Under the pieces are notes generated by a model, which was not told where the DNA came from, did no database searches, and saw only the letters and a program-made list of their open reading frames with translations. 64,000 nucleotides of DNA, taken from positions 1-64,000 of the forward strand of contig KN834787.1 in assembly GCA_000827265.1 (NCBI GenBank), in the 5' to 3' direction. The stretch is from Collybiopsis luxurians FD-317 M1 (taxonomy: Eukaryota > Basidiomycota > Agaricomycetes > Agaricales > Omphalotaceae). Positions 33,976 through 45,335 of this stretch are shown here, piece by piece. Every line of letters begins with the position of its first letter. Position 1 is the stretch's first letter. The position numbers were made by a program, and so were the translations under genes.

Positions 33976-34873
33976 ATGTCTTCATCTCGCCGCGCCAAAT
34001 CTCCTACTCGTGCCCAGCTTTCTTCCCGCCTTGCCTACGAGCAAAAGGTACCCAAATTTCTGCAGAGATTACAGAATCAAGTTGACGGAAGAGTCGCCGA
34101 CGAAGATGAGCCTACATATGATGACAGCGGTTATGGCGAGGACTACCGGAACGAAGGAAGGGGAAGGGGAGGATATGGGAATTACCAGGAAGATGGAAAT
34201 GGGTACGATGATGGGGACTTTGAATACATAAACGATGGATCAGGACGTCCGCCAATACCTCTCCGGCCTCGGTCACCTCAGTCAGAAAGGCCGCCAATTC
34301 CTACAAGACCAGATGACGATCCAGGTAGTGCCGACGAGGACTCTGATGATGAAAAGCCGCAGGTTGTGGTACTCAAAGCAGGAAAGCATCTAAGTGAGCG
34401 GGAAGCTGAAAATGAACGGAGGAAAGGTGGGTTGATGATCTTTCGTGCTTTTGTTCGTGCCAGGTCCACATTTCCTTTTACTACCTACGTCCTGGTCTTC
34501 CTTTTCTGTGGTCATCAACGGAACTGGCCAGCTAATTTTATGAACGTCAGAAAAGGGACTTCCGCCACTACCAGACCCTGATAATCCCACCGACGACACG
34601 TCGTCCAATCTTAATTCCACGTCTACTAAACCTAAATCCGCCAAAGAAACAAAAAGTCTCTCCTTCTCATCCGGAAAATCCTCCTCTTCGAAATCCGATA
34701 ATTTTAATTCATTAAAGCGAAAAGTTCTCGGGGGAGCTGACAGAGACGGAAATGATTCTGACGGAGGACGTGGCAAAGGGAGGGAAGGAAAAGGCGATGG
34801 TCCAGCTAAAAAGAAGAAGAAGGATGGGAAAAAGGAGAAAAAGACTCTGTTGAGTTTTGGCGACGATGCGTAG
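33976..34873 (+). CDS. DUF4604 (KIAA1143-like) basic/acidic protein
   Basis: Exons 33976-34426 and 34551-34873 give 257 residues, with a 124-nt GT-AG intron in phase 1. The N-terminal LAYEQKVPKFLQRLQNQV and the central DEKPQVVVLKAGKHLSEREA match the DUF4604 pattern (human KIAA1143). The tail is Ser/Lys-rich and ends in a Lys-rich stretch followed by LLSFGDDA, also typical. The protein is largely disordered. A nuclear location is likely from the Lys runs. Molecular function of the family is not known. Start chosen because the family signature begins about 17 residues downstream of this ATG. Confidence 0.85.
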
Positions 34874-35336
34874 CGGAGGGGAGGGTGACGGTGACGGTAA
34901 TGATTAGAAAAGTTTCAAAGTTCACTCTAGGTAATTCTGCTTGATTTTCCAAAGCCTGTACTGATCGAATGTCGCACCCAGGTGACAGTTATCAGATTTA
35001 ACTGGAAGAAGTGTACAATTTAGTATGCACCGTGCGGAACCAAGAGTTTCGAGAGGTCCCACTTGGTCGTATGGGCAACTCTGAGCTTTGTCGGCTGAGT
35101 TTCCGAAAGCTACTCCATTTCAATGGGTGTAGGCATTGTTGCCGCTGCGCTCTATCAACAGCTGTGTAACGTAACTTTTACCATCGATGCGTGCACTGCT
35201 AGACTTCAAAAAGTATCTTAAATCCCAAGGCTGTCTGGCTAAGTGGTAATTTTGCATCTCAGACCTACACGCCAATGTAAAAGGTGTATGCATCTGTGTG
35301 TATTTTATGTAACAACAGCAGTTTCCGTCTTCCAAC
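34874..35336. other. Convergent 3' flanks
   Basis: Short interval between the ends of the DUF4604 gene and of NLR-H. No feature seen. Confidence 0.4.
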
Positions 35337-37567
35337 CTAATTATCATCCTCTTCATCAGCAGTTTCATAATCAGAATATCCATCTCCGCTGCTCTCTGAG
35401 TCAGACTCATTTGAATCCCTAGTGATCTGTAGTTTGTATGTAATATCATCACCTACACCGATATGTTCCTCCTCCACACTGCTATTGGTTACCCATATTG
35501 TGTCAAAATCATTTAATGCATCATCAAGTCTGAATGATTCAATCATACTTGAGGCCTCATAGGACTTGGCAGAAAAGAGTTTGAAAAAGCTGAATGCTAT
35601 TTGCCCTCGATATGGCTCGCAATCCTGCATAGATATGACAGGGTCGAAATGAATGTTACAGAAGTCTGAAATTTGCTCGAAGTATTGCATGTAATTTTTC
35701 TGGGTTTACACAAGATTGTGTCAGTAGTTGAACTTCTGCACTTTGTGATCTCTTGGGATGCTTACTTGAATAAAAAACACTCCTTCCAGTAAGAAAGCCA
35801 CTTCGCGTATACAGCTAGTTCTAACCTTAAGGCTGGAAGTGATGCATCCAGCATAAGGCAAAAGTGGTTTGGGATCAAAGAGCAATAGTTTGGACACAAG
35901 TTTTTTGCTTTCACTAGCTTGTTGAACATGATACGACCAGTGCTCAAACACAGGATGAGCATGGCATTCTTGAACGGCAGCCCAAAGATCCAAAGGTGAA
36001 ATTGTCTCTTCAGTAGCACTCGTTTTGTTGTCCATGAAACAAGTGGGAAACCATTTGAATATGACATCCAAACAACACTGCGCTAAATCATCATGGTGAG
36101 TTTCTGTTTCAATGAAATAATGCAAAGAGCGTTTGGGATCGAGTAGAAAATCTGTGAATGACGCATGGCAGAAGGCAAAGCCAGATTCGACAGGAGAAGG
36201 GTCTTTGAAAACTGAATGGAGTCCAGATAGTGTGGCATGGAGGATTCCTGAGGGTATGGAAAGTATATCTGTGAAGATGAAGATGCTCGAATCCGAAAGG
36301 GGAGGGGGAGAAACAACTATAGCTCCGAGGATTTTTTTGAGTAATTTGGTATTCTTTGGTACCGACAATATCTGTCGATAGAGGGCGTCAAGGTCCGCAA
36401 ATGGTGGGTCCTCCTCCTCCTCGCTGTCACTTGAATCACCTAGGTTTAATGGTTTAAGACCAAGCACAATGTTGAGGCGATCCGCAGGAACTGCGCCATC
36501 ATCATCAAGATACTTCAAAACCGTTGAAGGGTAGATAAACTGCCCAGATGCCTTCCCAACTAGGTGTTCGATTTGTTGGACGGTAGGCCAAGGACGTGAA
36601 ACGTGACTCATAGACTGCGAATGTCGTTCGAGGATTTCACAGAAGCCGTCTTGTAGAAATAATCTAACATCTTGAGATGCTTGGTATGTGTCGTCAAGAG
36701 GCATCCAGCGGCAGATGTGTTCAAACTCTGGGCTGTTAAAAGACTGCTTGATACGAGGCTCCGGTCGGCTGGCTATCAAAATCCGATTGAAAGGAAGGGG
36801 ATACTTCTTCAATGCATTGCCGAGGATGGAAAGGATGCGTTGCTGATTGCGGCTATCTGAGCACTCGTCAAGACCGTCGATAATCAGTACTTGATTCCTT
36901 TCGCCGGTATGTTCAGAGCCAGAGCCAGAGCCAGAGGGCCGGTCCCCAGAATGTTGAGCTCGTGAACGCAGATACGGCTGGATAATCAACGCCTCGAACT
37001 GCGTCTCAATAGATGAAGTGAGCAATGAGGGGTCCTCTAAAACCACGGAGTTGATCAATACGCGCAAAGCTGACCATGCGCGCCCACTAGCCAACTGCAA
37101 AGCAAGCGTAGTGAACAGACGCTGGGGATTGTTTCGCGAAAGATCAGAGCGCCAAAAGAAGAAACTTCCAGCGAGGGTGCCATTCTTCATACACGTTTCG
37201 GCGAAGGTCTGAGCGATCGCGGATTTACCAGCTCCTGCGGGTCCATAGAGCCAACGCACGGAGGCAACATTACGCTCTGACTCGGAGTTCATCCAGTCCT
37301 TCAAGTCGTCCAGAATTGCAGTTCTGGTTCCGGGGTGGACACGAGGAGGAGGATACCGGGCTTCTGCATCGTATGGTGCTGAATTTGATGTTTGGCGATG
37401 TAGAAGAAGAAGTCCTTTATAACTGGTCAGGCAACCGAGTAGCCAACAGAGCTTTCGCTGGACGCACCTCCGTATTTCTCCCGCTCGTGAATCGATATAT
37501 TGAGATCCCCGCCAATATTCTGAAAAGTTCCTCCTTCAATGATAAAGTCATGAGACTGTTTGAACAT
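35337..37567 (-). CDS. NLR-H: NACHT-domain STAND NTPase with N-terminal GGTFQ motif
   Basis: Exons 37567-37468, 37414-35766 and 35699-35337 give 703 residues. Exon 1 again encodes only the short motif (FKQSHDFIIEGGTFQNIGGD) and ends in phase 1, exactly as in NLR-A. The NACHT domain has Walker A GPAGAGKS (91-98) and Walker B VLIIDGLDE (about 209-217), FFFWRSD between them, and a conserved late block with ASFTDFLLDPKRS. The C-terminus is strongly acidic (DSESSGDGYSDYETADEEDD) and no repeat domain follows. Both introns are GT-AG (53 and 66 nt). Similarity to NLR-A covers the whole length, so the two are paralogues, now on opposite strands and 25 kb apart. Confidence 0.88.
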
Positions 37568-38118
37568 CTCAAGGCTAGTACACAATGATAGATGGGCGGA
37601 GTAAACCAAGAAACTGTGAATATCAACCAACCTTTTCCCCAGAACCTCACCGCACCGGTTCGGGAGAAGGAATAGATAGATACTGTAGAACGCGATTTCT
37701 GAGATTAGGGAATCAATGACAGATTTGACATGCTGTACAATGTATCATACATCGTATGTATTCTATTCCTTCTAAGGTAAGGCTTCGACGAAAGTCGCGT
37801 TGCCCGCGTACTTAATGTAAAACCGGCCTGGGGAAATACTTATCCGGATCAAGTGTTGCCCGTTCTGGGTCGACGAGGGAATGCCAGGAGAGGGATAAGC
37901 TCCAGTCGTGCAATATCCTTGCGGAGAAGAAAACGATAGGATGAAAACGAAAAACAGTGTTACGTTTATAGGTGTAAGGCAAATGCGTACGTGTTAGGTG
38001 GACAGACAAGTGTGGATAGCGCAAATAACAGCAGATAAAAAGCAGTGTATAGAGGAGTGAGAGTAGAAATCCCCAAAAGGCGAAAACCGAGAAACAAAAG
38101 GAAAAGGTCCAGCACAAA
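37568..38118. other. Intergenic between NLR-H start and SNARE gene end
   Basis: Upstream region of NLR-H plus the 3' flank of the SNARE gene. No other feature recognised. Confidence 0.4.
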
Positions 38119-39036
38119 CTACGTCTTAAATGCAATGATTAGTATCAAAAGCACTAATATCAACACGCCAATGCACACTGTCGACCCATTACCTCTCAAG
38201 CCCCTACTCACTCTATCCAACCTCCTTCTCGCTCTCCCTAGCCGACCTTCTGTTCGGTCAAGTTCAGTGTCAAGCTCCTCCAGTAGCCCGTGATGAGTAT
38301 CCAACTCTGTATTTATTTGAAGCGACAGAGCATGATGCCGGGATATCGAATCCGATAACGCAGAAAGATGCGTATCTTGGGTATTCAGTAACTGCTGCTG
38401 AGTTTGTAGTAATTCTCGGGGATCAGCATCTTCGTAGGGACCGTCTCGAGGTTCGTCAGTATAGGGGGTAAAAGGACCATTATAGTCCGCAGGAGGAGAA
38501 GTTGATGTAGACCGGGAATGTGACGGCGGAGTTCCGACAAGTGGCGCCAGTGAAGCGTTCGACGGCGAGGTTAAAGATTGCCAGTCAGGGTTTTTAGGAA
38601 CCGGTACATCCAAACTAGAAACGAAGATTTCTTGTTTAATGACATATACCCTCATGAACCTTAAATCTTACCTAGGCACATCGACCCCACCTTCAGCCAG
38701 CAGCATCCCTCGCATTCGTTCATACTGTTTTCGTAGCAGTTTCACCGCCTCTGTCTGAGCCTGCGACTGGCTATTTCCTCCTCGACTTTCCAAATCCAGA
38801 ATTCCACTTCGTAGCGCCTTCAAATTGTCCTGAATTTGTTCCAGATGAAGTGTATTTGAAGCGCCAATCGTTGAGGAAGCTGTGCTCAACGTAGAGCCTC
38901 GTTGCCTCTCTAGAAGAAGCGACAAGGTCTTTGTTGAGATAGATGTTAGTTTGGCCAGGGCCTGTGAGGGCGTTTGTGAGCCTGGCGTTGGCGTGCCAGT
39001 GCGAGAGTTGGACAAAGGGGTAGAGATTCGGGACAT
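38119..39036 (-). CDS. SYN8: Qc-SNARE, SYN8/syntaxin-8-like
   Basis: Exons 39036-38672 and 38614-38119 give 286 residues. The C-terminal third is a SNARE helix (LLNTQDTHLSALSDSISRHH to GLLEELDTELDRTEGRL) with the expected central Gln in SLQINTEL, followed by a basic patch and a C-terminal membrane anchor (VCIGVLILVLLILIIAF) with only two residues after it. This is the layout of tail-anchored Qc-SNAREs of the syntaxin-8/Syn8 group, which act in endosomal and vacuolar membrane fusion. The N-terminal half is helical and Ser/Thr-rich. The 57-nt intron is GT-AG. Confidence 0.85.
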
Positions 39037-39322
39037 GGTTACGAAGAAGGTAGCTGAAACCAGATCGCTTTCGTCCGAATTGTTCCAGTCAAAGGCCTGT
39101 TTGTTGACGAAGTCTGCTGGGACAGGGGCCTATATAGCCGTCCAGTGGGTTAAATGGGAATTATTTGCGCAGTACGCTACAGACTGCGGCGTAAACCGAA
39201 ATAGAGTCAAGAGTCAAGTGTTGTTGATGTGGATTAGTTGAGCTCGCTGTTCCCGCCGACGACGAATTGGATTATGTAACCAATTGTTCGAGGTCATGCT
39301 GTACCTGGGCGGCGGGCGCTTA

Positions 39323-39345
39323 TTGACGCGTCGTAAACGCGTCAA
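39323..39345. promoter_or_regulatory. Inverted pair of ACGCGT (MCB-like) boxes
   Basis: TTGACGCGT and ACGCGTCAA are perfect inverted repeats separated by 5 nt, about 290 bp upstream of the SNARE gene start. ACGCGT is the MluI cell-cycle box bound by MBF-type factors in ascomycete yeasts. Use of the same site in this organism is inference. Confidence 0.4.
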
Positions 39346-40229
39346 TGCTGCATAACCTAATGTTTACGGTAAGTAGTGCTGATACTTGGGCTCAATGTAT
39401 ATAGCTCTCTTCAGAGCGGTCGGTGATATTATGAGTTTCCGAATGAGCCAGATTTCCCCTGATCTCGTCTTACCATGCCTAGGCCCGGAAAAGCCCAAAG
39501 TCCCAAAACCATCTAAGCTCAAAACTGCCGCTGGGCACGGGCAACCTGAGAGACGTGCCTGTTTCTTCTCTATACATCCAAGGGCATAGACATTCAGTGC
39601 ATCTGATAGTATACAAAGCTAGTCTTGAAAAATGATTGACATTCCGAGCTGTCCATAAATATCAGGTAGCTAAAAACAGCCTTGGGTATGGTCATCGCAC
39701 TCGATACTGCAAACAAATACTGCAAATCGACACTCACAGTCTCTATGGATTATTTGATATGACTTACGCTGCCTTCTATCACCCTGATGTATTTCTGTCA
39801 CTGACTTGAACTGTCTAGAAGAGCATTCGAAAATAGAAGAAATTATGGCCAGACCAAAAGTTGTCGTTTGGTCGTCGTTGAGAAGAAACAGTTAATGGAT
39901 GCTTTGTAACCGTCTCTGAAACCAGAGCGAGAACTCCTTTGGGCGCTCGCTCCGTCAATTTTCAAAAATAGATCCACTGCCTCCAGACTAAATCTCCGAC
40001 GCTTGAGCCAAAATTATCCTCGATTCCACGTATATAACCTCTGCCTTCGATAGTGTTACATTTCCTTTCTTCTTCTTGAACAACTGGACAATTCCAATTT
40101 CATAATCTCTCTGCTGGCTCGGAGAAAATTTCGTCTGGAAATGACTGCATCGAATCTCGTTGAACGAGCGTCGCTCTTTTTTTTTTTACCCTGGGGGTCA
40201 GAATCTCTAGCTATAAATTCATACGAACG
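39346..40229. other. Divergent intergenic region
   Basis: Region upstream of the kinase-like gene. A T-run of 11 (about 40177-40187) and TATAAAT near 40213, 17 bases before the ATG, could belong to its promoter or 5' UTR. No gene seen. Confidence 0.35.
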
Positions 40230-41380
40230 ATGCATGTCTGCATAGCGTTCATGTGTGGCATAACTCTATGGAACGTTGCCTTCACTTTCTTCGTTGGTGC
40301 TGCGCCACTATCTGTACAAGCCTCGATAAGGGATCAGGCACCGGTGTACGTTGGAGCACAACAGGTGCCACTATCTGAACCCTCTCCAGACCCATCGTAC
40401 GAACCCTCTGCTTCGCTCGGATCCAATACTTCCCGTCCCCTGACATTTAAGCTGCCAGTAAGTAGTACAAAACTGCACGATCCATAGAAGTTGACCAGTC
40501 CGATAGGCTTGGGTAACTGCACCTTACCCCAAGTCCCTTCGAGAAGAGGACCGAGACGCCTTCAGTGAGTCTTAAAGCAATTTATGACAAACAACACAAA
40601 AAAAGTCTCACCCACAGTCATACACAGATACCACCCTTCAGGGCATAACACTGGCTAGAAAACACTCTTCGATGGGCAACAACAACGCCGGGGTCTACGC
40701 TGTCGCATCCTTCGACTCTTCATTCGCCAAAGCTTTCCCTTCTTCCATTGCTGCACAAGGAATCGATCCCAGCAGACTTCTTGTCAAGGTCTTAAAAGAC
40801 ATCGACGACGACATGATTGCAGAGGTCAAAGCGCTCAAAATTGTCGGGCAGTTTGTTGCTTCCGGGATGTTGAGGGTCCCGGCTACGAAGTCAAACGAGG
40901 CGAAGAAGAAGAGGCGCGCAGGGAACACGATTCAGTCTAGCGACAAGAACAAGGACAACCAATTCGAGCTCAAGCCTGTCATTGTGATGCTCAAGATGGC
41001 AGGGGTGCCCCTAACCTCCGTCCCGGCGTATGTTGCTGAAAAGGATTCAACGACGAAAAGACGCATGATGGCTGATACGTTGAACATAATGTGTGATCGG
41101 GTTGGAAAACTTGCTTTGGACCATCGATTTGTACATCGGTGAGTTGCTCGCAAAAACTTTGTTTTCGGGTGCTAGTAAGAACTTAGCCATTGAACCTAGG
41201 GACAACATCATTGGAAACGTACTTGTAATCTCAAACGGCACCGAGATCGTCGATGTGAACATTATTGACTGGGGAGGAAAATACCTTTCGTCCATCCAGG
41301 ACGATGTTACTTGGGACGATCTTATGGGATGGTGCCACAAACGTTGGGCCGTGTATATTTGGGAGGCCGGGGCAAGATGA
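40230..41380 (+). CDS. Predicted secreted protein-kinase-like protein
   Basis: Exons 40230-40457, 40488-40564, 40659-41138 and 41200-41380 give 321 residues. The N-terminus is a signal peptide (a hydrophobic ITLWNVAFTFFVGAAP core). The rest follows the protein-kinase-like layout: LLVKVLKDID (candidate ATP-site Lys), MIAEVKALK (helix C Glu), a hinge near VIVMLKMAG, HRFVHRDNIIGNVLV (HRD with the Asn five residues on) and NIIDWG in place of DFG. Many basidiomycete secreted or kinase-like orphan proteins carry this HRD/DWG pairing. Catalytic competence is unproven. The first intron is only 30 nt in this model, so the 40458-40487 splice is the weakest part. The third exon begins at an acceptor chosen for frame continuity. 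Confidence 0.65.
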
Positions 41381-42414
41381 TCGTAGATTTAGACTGATCC
41401 TCCAGATGAATGTGCTCGTATGAATTGCTGGTTTTAACTTGGGTTTTATGTAAGATTTACCACTGCTAAATGAACTGGTAACTGGCACTGGTATGTGAAT
41501 CAGAAGGTCTGAGATCCTCATGGAGTAGACGTCTGTCTCGCATTTACTACTCTGATGGGCAAACACTGGACAGTCCAGGTTGAACATCAATGCATCACGG
41601 TCGAAAAGAAGCACGCCACACATCGCAGCAACGATTCCCAAGGCCAGTAACTGCTAGTGCCCAGAAAGATTATTGCTGATAGTGATTATGATGATGACTC
41701 CCCTTCAAAGTCATCTTGATTGCCTGTATGCGCGACCATACGCGAAAGATTCTCGTGATACTTGTTTTTGGTTGGACTGTACCTATCGGAGTCGGAAATC
41801 TTCTCTCCGGGTTCTGAGCCTTGAGCGTTCATTTTTTAAATACTATAGGTACCTTGTAGGGGACATACTGAAAAGAATCTCTGTCTGTCTCCAACGGCTC
41901 CGCCGCACCACTCCGTTGCCCTTCACAGCTAATGGCATCTCGTCCAAGATTGAAAGAAGTCAAAAACGAGAATGAAAGTGGGACTTACATTAAGATTCTC
42001 GGCTGCGATGAATTTGGAAGATGGCTTCGAATTGGGACAGCGTCAAAAACAAGAATCGGAAGAAGCCAGAGGGCTCGACCACAGCGCCCGTATTCTGACG
42101 GCAGGCACTTTTTATTTCTTCTCGCGACTGTATTCGTTCCAAGGTGAAACTCCCGCGCATTCTGCGCTCCGATGCTATATGCAGGGTCTATTCAGGTTCT
42201 AGATAATCATATCGCTCCCGATAGGCAACCATCTTGATGAACATGTCCAAATATTCTTTGATCATCGAGTGATTGACAGCTTTTGGTTTAGGTTAAAAAC
42301 CATAAGCTCTTGCAGGCCTTCACTTTTCTTGCCTCGTTCTTTTGATTCCTTTCTCGGGCCCTTCTTTCCAACTACCTATTCCTTTTTTACCTATCCCCAA
42401 ACTTGCCGAGCAAG
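41381..42414. other. Intergenic with DUF6533 remnant
   Basis: Apart from the remnant at 41704-41778 I see no supported coding sequence. A minus-strand frame at 41231-41641 is largely antisense to the kinase-like gene. Confidence 0.4.
41704..41778 (+). pseudogene. DUF6533 protein gene fragment
   Basis: The segment encodes FKVILIACMRDHTRKILVI then LVFGWT, directly followed by a GT. This matches one exon of the intact DUF6533 gene downstream (VILMVRTYSMYHNSRKILVV, LVLSWT, also followed by GT). No other exon is recognisable nearby, so a single exon has survived from a former neighbour or a duplication. Confidence 0.6.
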
Positions 42415-44221
42415 ATGATTAGCGTAACTTCTTTGATTAATATTCAAATTGTTACAGTAAGTACTATGATCGTGATGTGGATATAATCTCAAAACCCATG
42501 GTTCACAGTATACTAAACGTTCGTTTGAACCTGACTTGTTTGCGATGATTCTGACAATCAATTCTGCAGTTGCAATGCTCGCTCTTTTGGTTTGATAATC
42601 TCATTCAGCATCACGACCTCCGGCACTGATGATCTCGGTCTATAGAGCTACGATTACATTCTTTCACTGGCCCAGGAGGTAACTTCGTACTATTCTCAGG
42701 GCAGATGACTGCAGATAAATCAGATTTCTACAGGTCACTCACATATGGAACTCAAAATGGGGGCCAGTCAAGGTCCTATACCTGTATTCTCGTTACTCTC
42801 CATTCATTGACACAACTTTGGCCGTTGTAGGTAAGTACGCGGTACTTAACCCTTAATGGCTCACTGGAAGATTGACAATGCATTCTTGCCCAGAGAGATT
42901 GTATCCACAGATGTCTTCTGAAGTATGTAGCTTCGAGCCTAATTCTACGCTCCATTGTCCTGATCAAGTTTACGAACGGCAGTCATGTAATCGTCTAATG
43001 GCTTTCAATACCCGTAAGACAATGCTTTAATCACACGGCAAAGCTAATAATCTTTTGTAGTCTTCTCCGGGTCCGGAATTGGATTATCTGATGGTTGAGT
43101 CTCTGATATATGCCGTCGTAGGAAGATTTTTGCTAATTCCAGTATTCTCAAGTCATCCTGATGGTTCGAACATACAGTATGTACCATAATTCTCGAAAGA
43201 TTCTTGTAGTACTCGTTCTCTCCTGGACTGTGAGTGATTTATCCTATTGAACGAGACTCCATATAATTGATCGGAATCTATATCAAGACCGTTTCGATAA
43301 TCTCTCTCGTGGCCGCTCTGAAGTGGTCAGGCTCATTTTCAGCAGTGACTGTGCCTGGGCTTCCTGGATGCGTCTTGGTTGGAGAAAGTAAAACCGGGAT
43401 TGTAGACAATGCTTTTTTCCTGGCTGCTGAAACCGGTGGGCTCATTTTTATTCCTCTTCATGAGCAAAGTTCCGCATCCTCATGAGCATTCAGTGGTTGT
43501 AATCTTGACGTTATGGAGAGGATTCCGGCATTGTATGTTTTCAACGTTATGCACACGTTCCTGCGTACTCACCTCTATCTTTTCATTGGCGACACTCATG
43601 TAGTTTACAGCTTTGGATTCACCTTAGAGATTACCCAAAAAGTCACTATGACCTTCTACAGAGATGGTAAGTGGGATGAGATTTCACTTCTCGGAAAAAT
43701 GCTTAGCATTTCCTGAACACCGTCCAAACAGGGGTCCTCTATTATCTGGCTATACTGCGTGAGTTGGTTAATAATATGCGTAAAAAGGCAAGCCAAATAT
43801 TGACCGAGAATGTATAGCATTTACACTGGGAAATGTCGTGGTACTGGCCACTGCTCCGGTTAGTAAGCTCAATGTTTGTTCAAACCCGGAGACTGATTCG
43901 GAGGCTCTAAATAATTGAAGCCTGAACTCCAAATATTAGAAACGTAAGTCCCATTCAACTATTGTAATCAAAAGTTGAAAAACCTATATGGGTCTTGTGC
44001 GTTCATTAGTCCTCTGCGCGTCATGCATTCAATCTTGTGCTGCAAGCTCATTATTCATATTCGCGAAGTTGCAAAAGCAGAAGATGAGGGTGAAGAAGTG
44101 GAAAGCCTTGAGGAAATAGCTTTTCGACGAGAGCCAAGTGTGCAGTGAGTATTTACTTGACACTGTATAAGTTCACTTTTGGTGTTTATTGAAACTCATT
44201 GCCCTTTGCAGAGATGTGTAA
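42415..44221 (+). CDS. DUF6533-family multi-pass membrane protein, 15 exons
   Basis: Exons: 42415-42456, 42509-42589, 42646-42678, 42734-42830, 42894-43013, 43061-43093, 43153-43229, 43288-43435, 43494-43532, 43604-43666, 43732-43758, 43818-43858, 43921-43943, 44010-44144, 44212-44221; 322 residues. Family landmarks appear in order: YDYILSLAQEV-THIWNSKWG (the DUF6533 signature at the first helices), SCNRLMAFNT, VILMVRTYSMY, VPGLPGC, VVVILTLWRGFRH, FYRDGVLYYLAI, and PPELQILETPLRVMHSILCC. About seven membrane helices are expected. These proteins are abundant in Agaricomycetes and of unknown function, and some authors group them with orphan receptor-like proteins. The last exon is only 10 nt (DV-stop). 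Confidence 0.82.
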
Positions 44222-45188
44222 TGCTGATGCAGAACTATCTTCTCAACCATCTCAGATCAGACAAGTTCCTGAGAACAGGCTCCAATTAGCCTCAAGAGAG
44301 GGGGCTGTAAGTATGTTTAATGGGGAGCAGCTGCTCCAGAAAACGGTGAAAGGTCCAGGGAGGAGGTACCTTTCGTGAGGCTCACTGACACCACTCCTAC
44401 ACATGGTGTAGGTCAGCGTCCGTGAAGGATGTCTATCTCTGGGAGGCTGAGAAACCACAGGTCTTCCGAATAAATGAGTTTGTATGGGCTGTTGGCGTAA
44501 TTGGGGTTTTTCTGGCTGCCTGAGCTTTGATGATATTAGTTTAACCTGATATGGGCCTCTTCAGCTCGGATCTCATGGCCACGAATGAAATAGTAGAATT
44601 CGAATTTGAGTTGAACGCTGAAAGAGAGAATAAGCGCCCACTCCCCTTCACGTGGCGACATTGCGCCACATATCCCAGTTTCAGCGCAATCTCTGAATCT
44701 AATTTATAAGATGTTAAATAAACTTGCTTTTGGACCACTACCCGCCCAGCAAATCGCCTGTGCCTTCCTTTTCAATACTTTTCGTTCAAACCTAGTACGC
44801 TCTCCATTGTCAGCCTCATCTGCGTACCAGGACAATCTGAACGGATGCTGTGGAAGACTGAACAAAACAGTCTCGATCGCACGGAGTCGCAGTCCCCGGA
44901 CATCGCCTATGGTAGAAGCAGGTCAAAGGAAAATATCAATACTGTAACCAGCTTTTGAGTCTACGAACTGACACGCAAGTTCTTGTCATGAAAACCTGTT
45001 TTACCAAGGCCACGTCCGAAGGCAAAAAACACTAGCTTCATCTCGTACATTGTCGTTGCAGAACACCTTGAGGAGCTAACGCTCGAAATCTGAACGCCAA
45101 TCATCACCTAACGGTCGCTCTTCGGGCATCTGACACGTCCGACTTGTCATCGGACCGTTATTATCACACAATTCTCCATTCGAAGCAC
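44222..45188. other. Intergenic, no gene seen
   Basis: No supported gene. Short frames at 44711-44947 (plus) and 44541-44738 (minus) show no family resemblance. Confidence 0.4.
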
Positions 45189-45335
45189 ATGAGGTATCTT
45201 TGGAATCTTCGCTCATTAGTACCGTTATCAACATCTTCATCTTCATCCATCTTATCTTCGACTGCTTTCCCTGCTCCTAAAATTATTCCACGGCTCTTCC
45301 ATCTCTCGCCGTCGTATCAAAATACTCTTGTCAAC

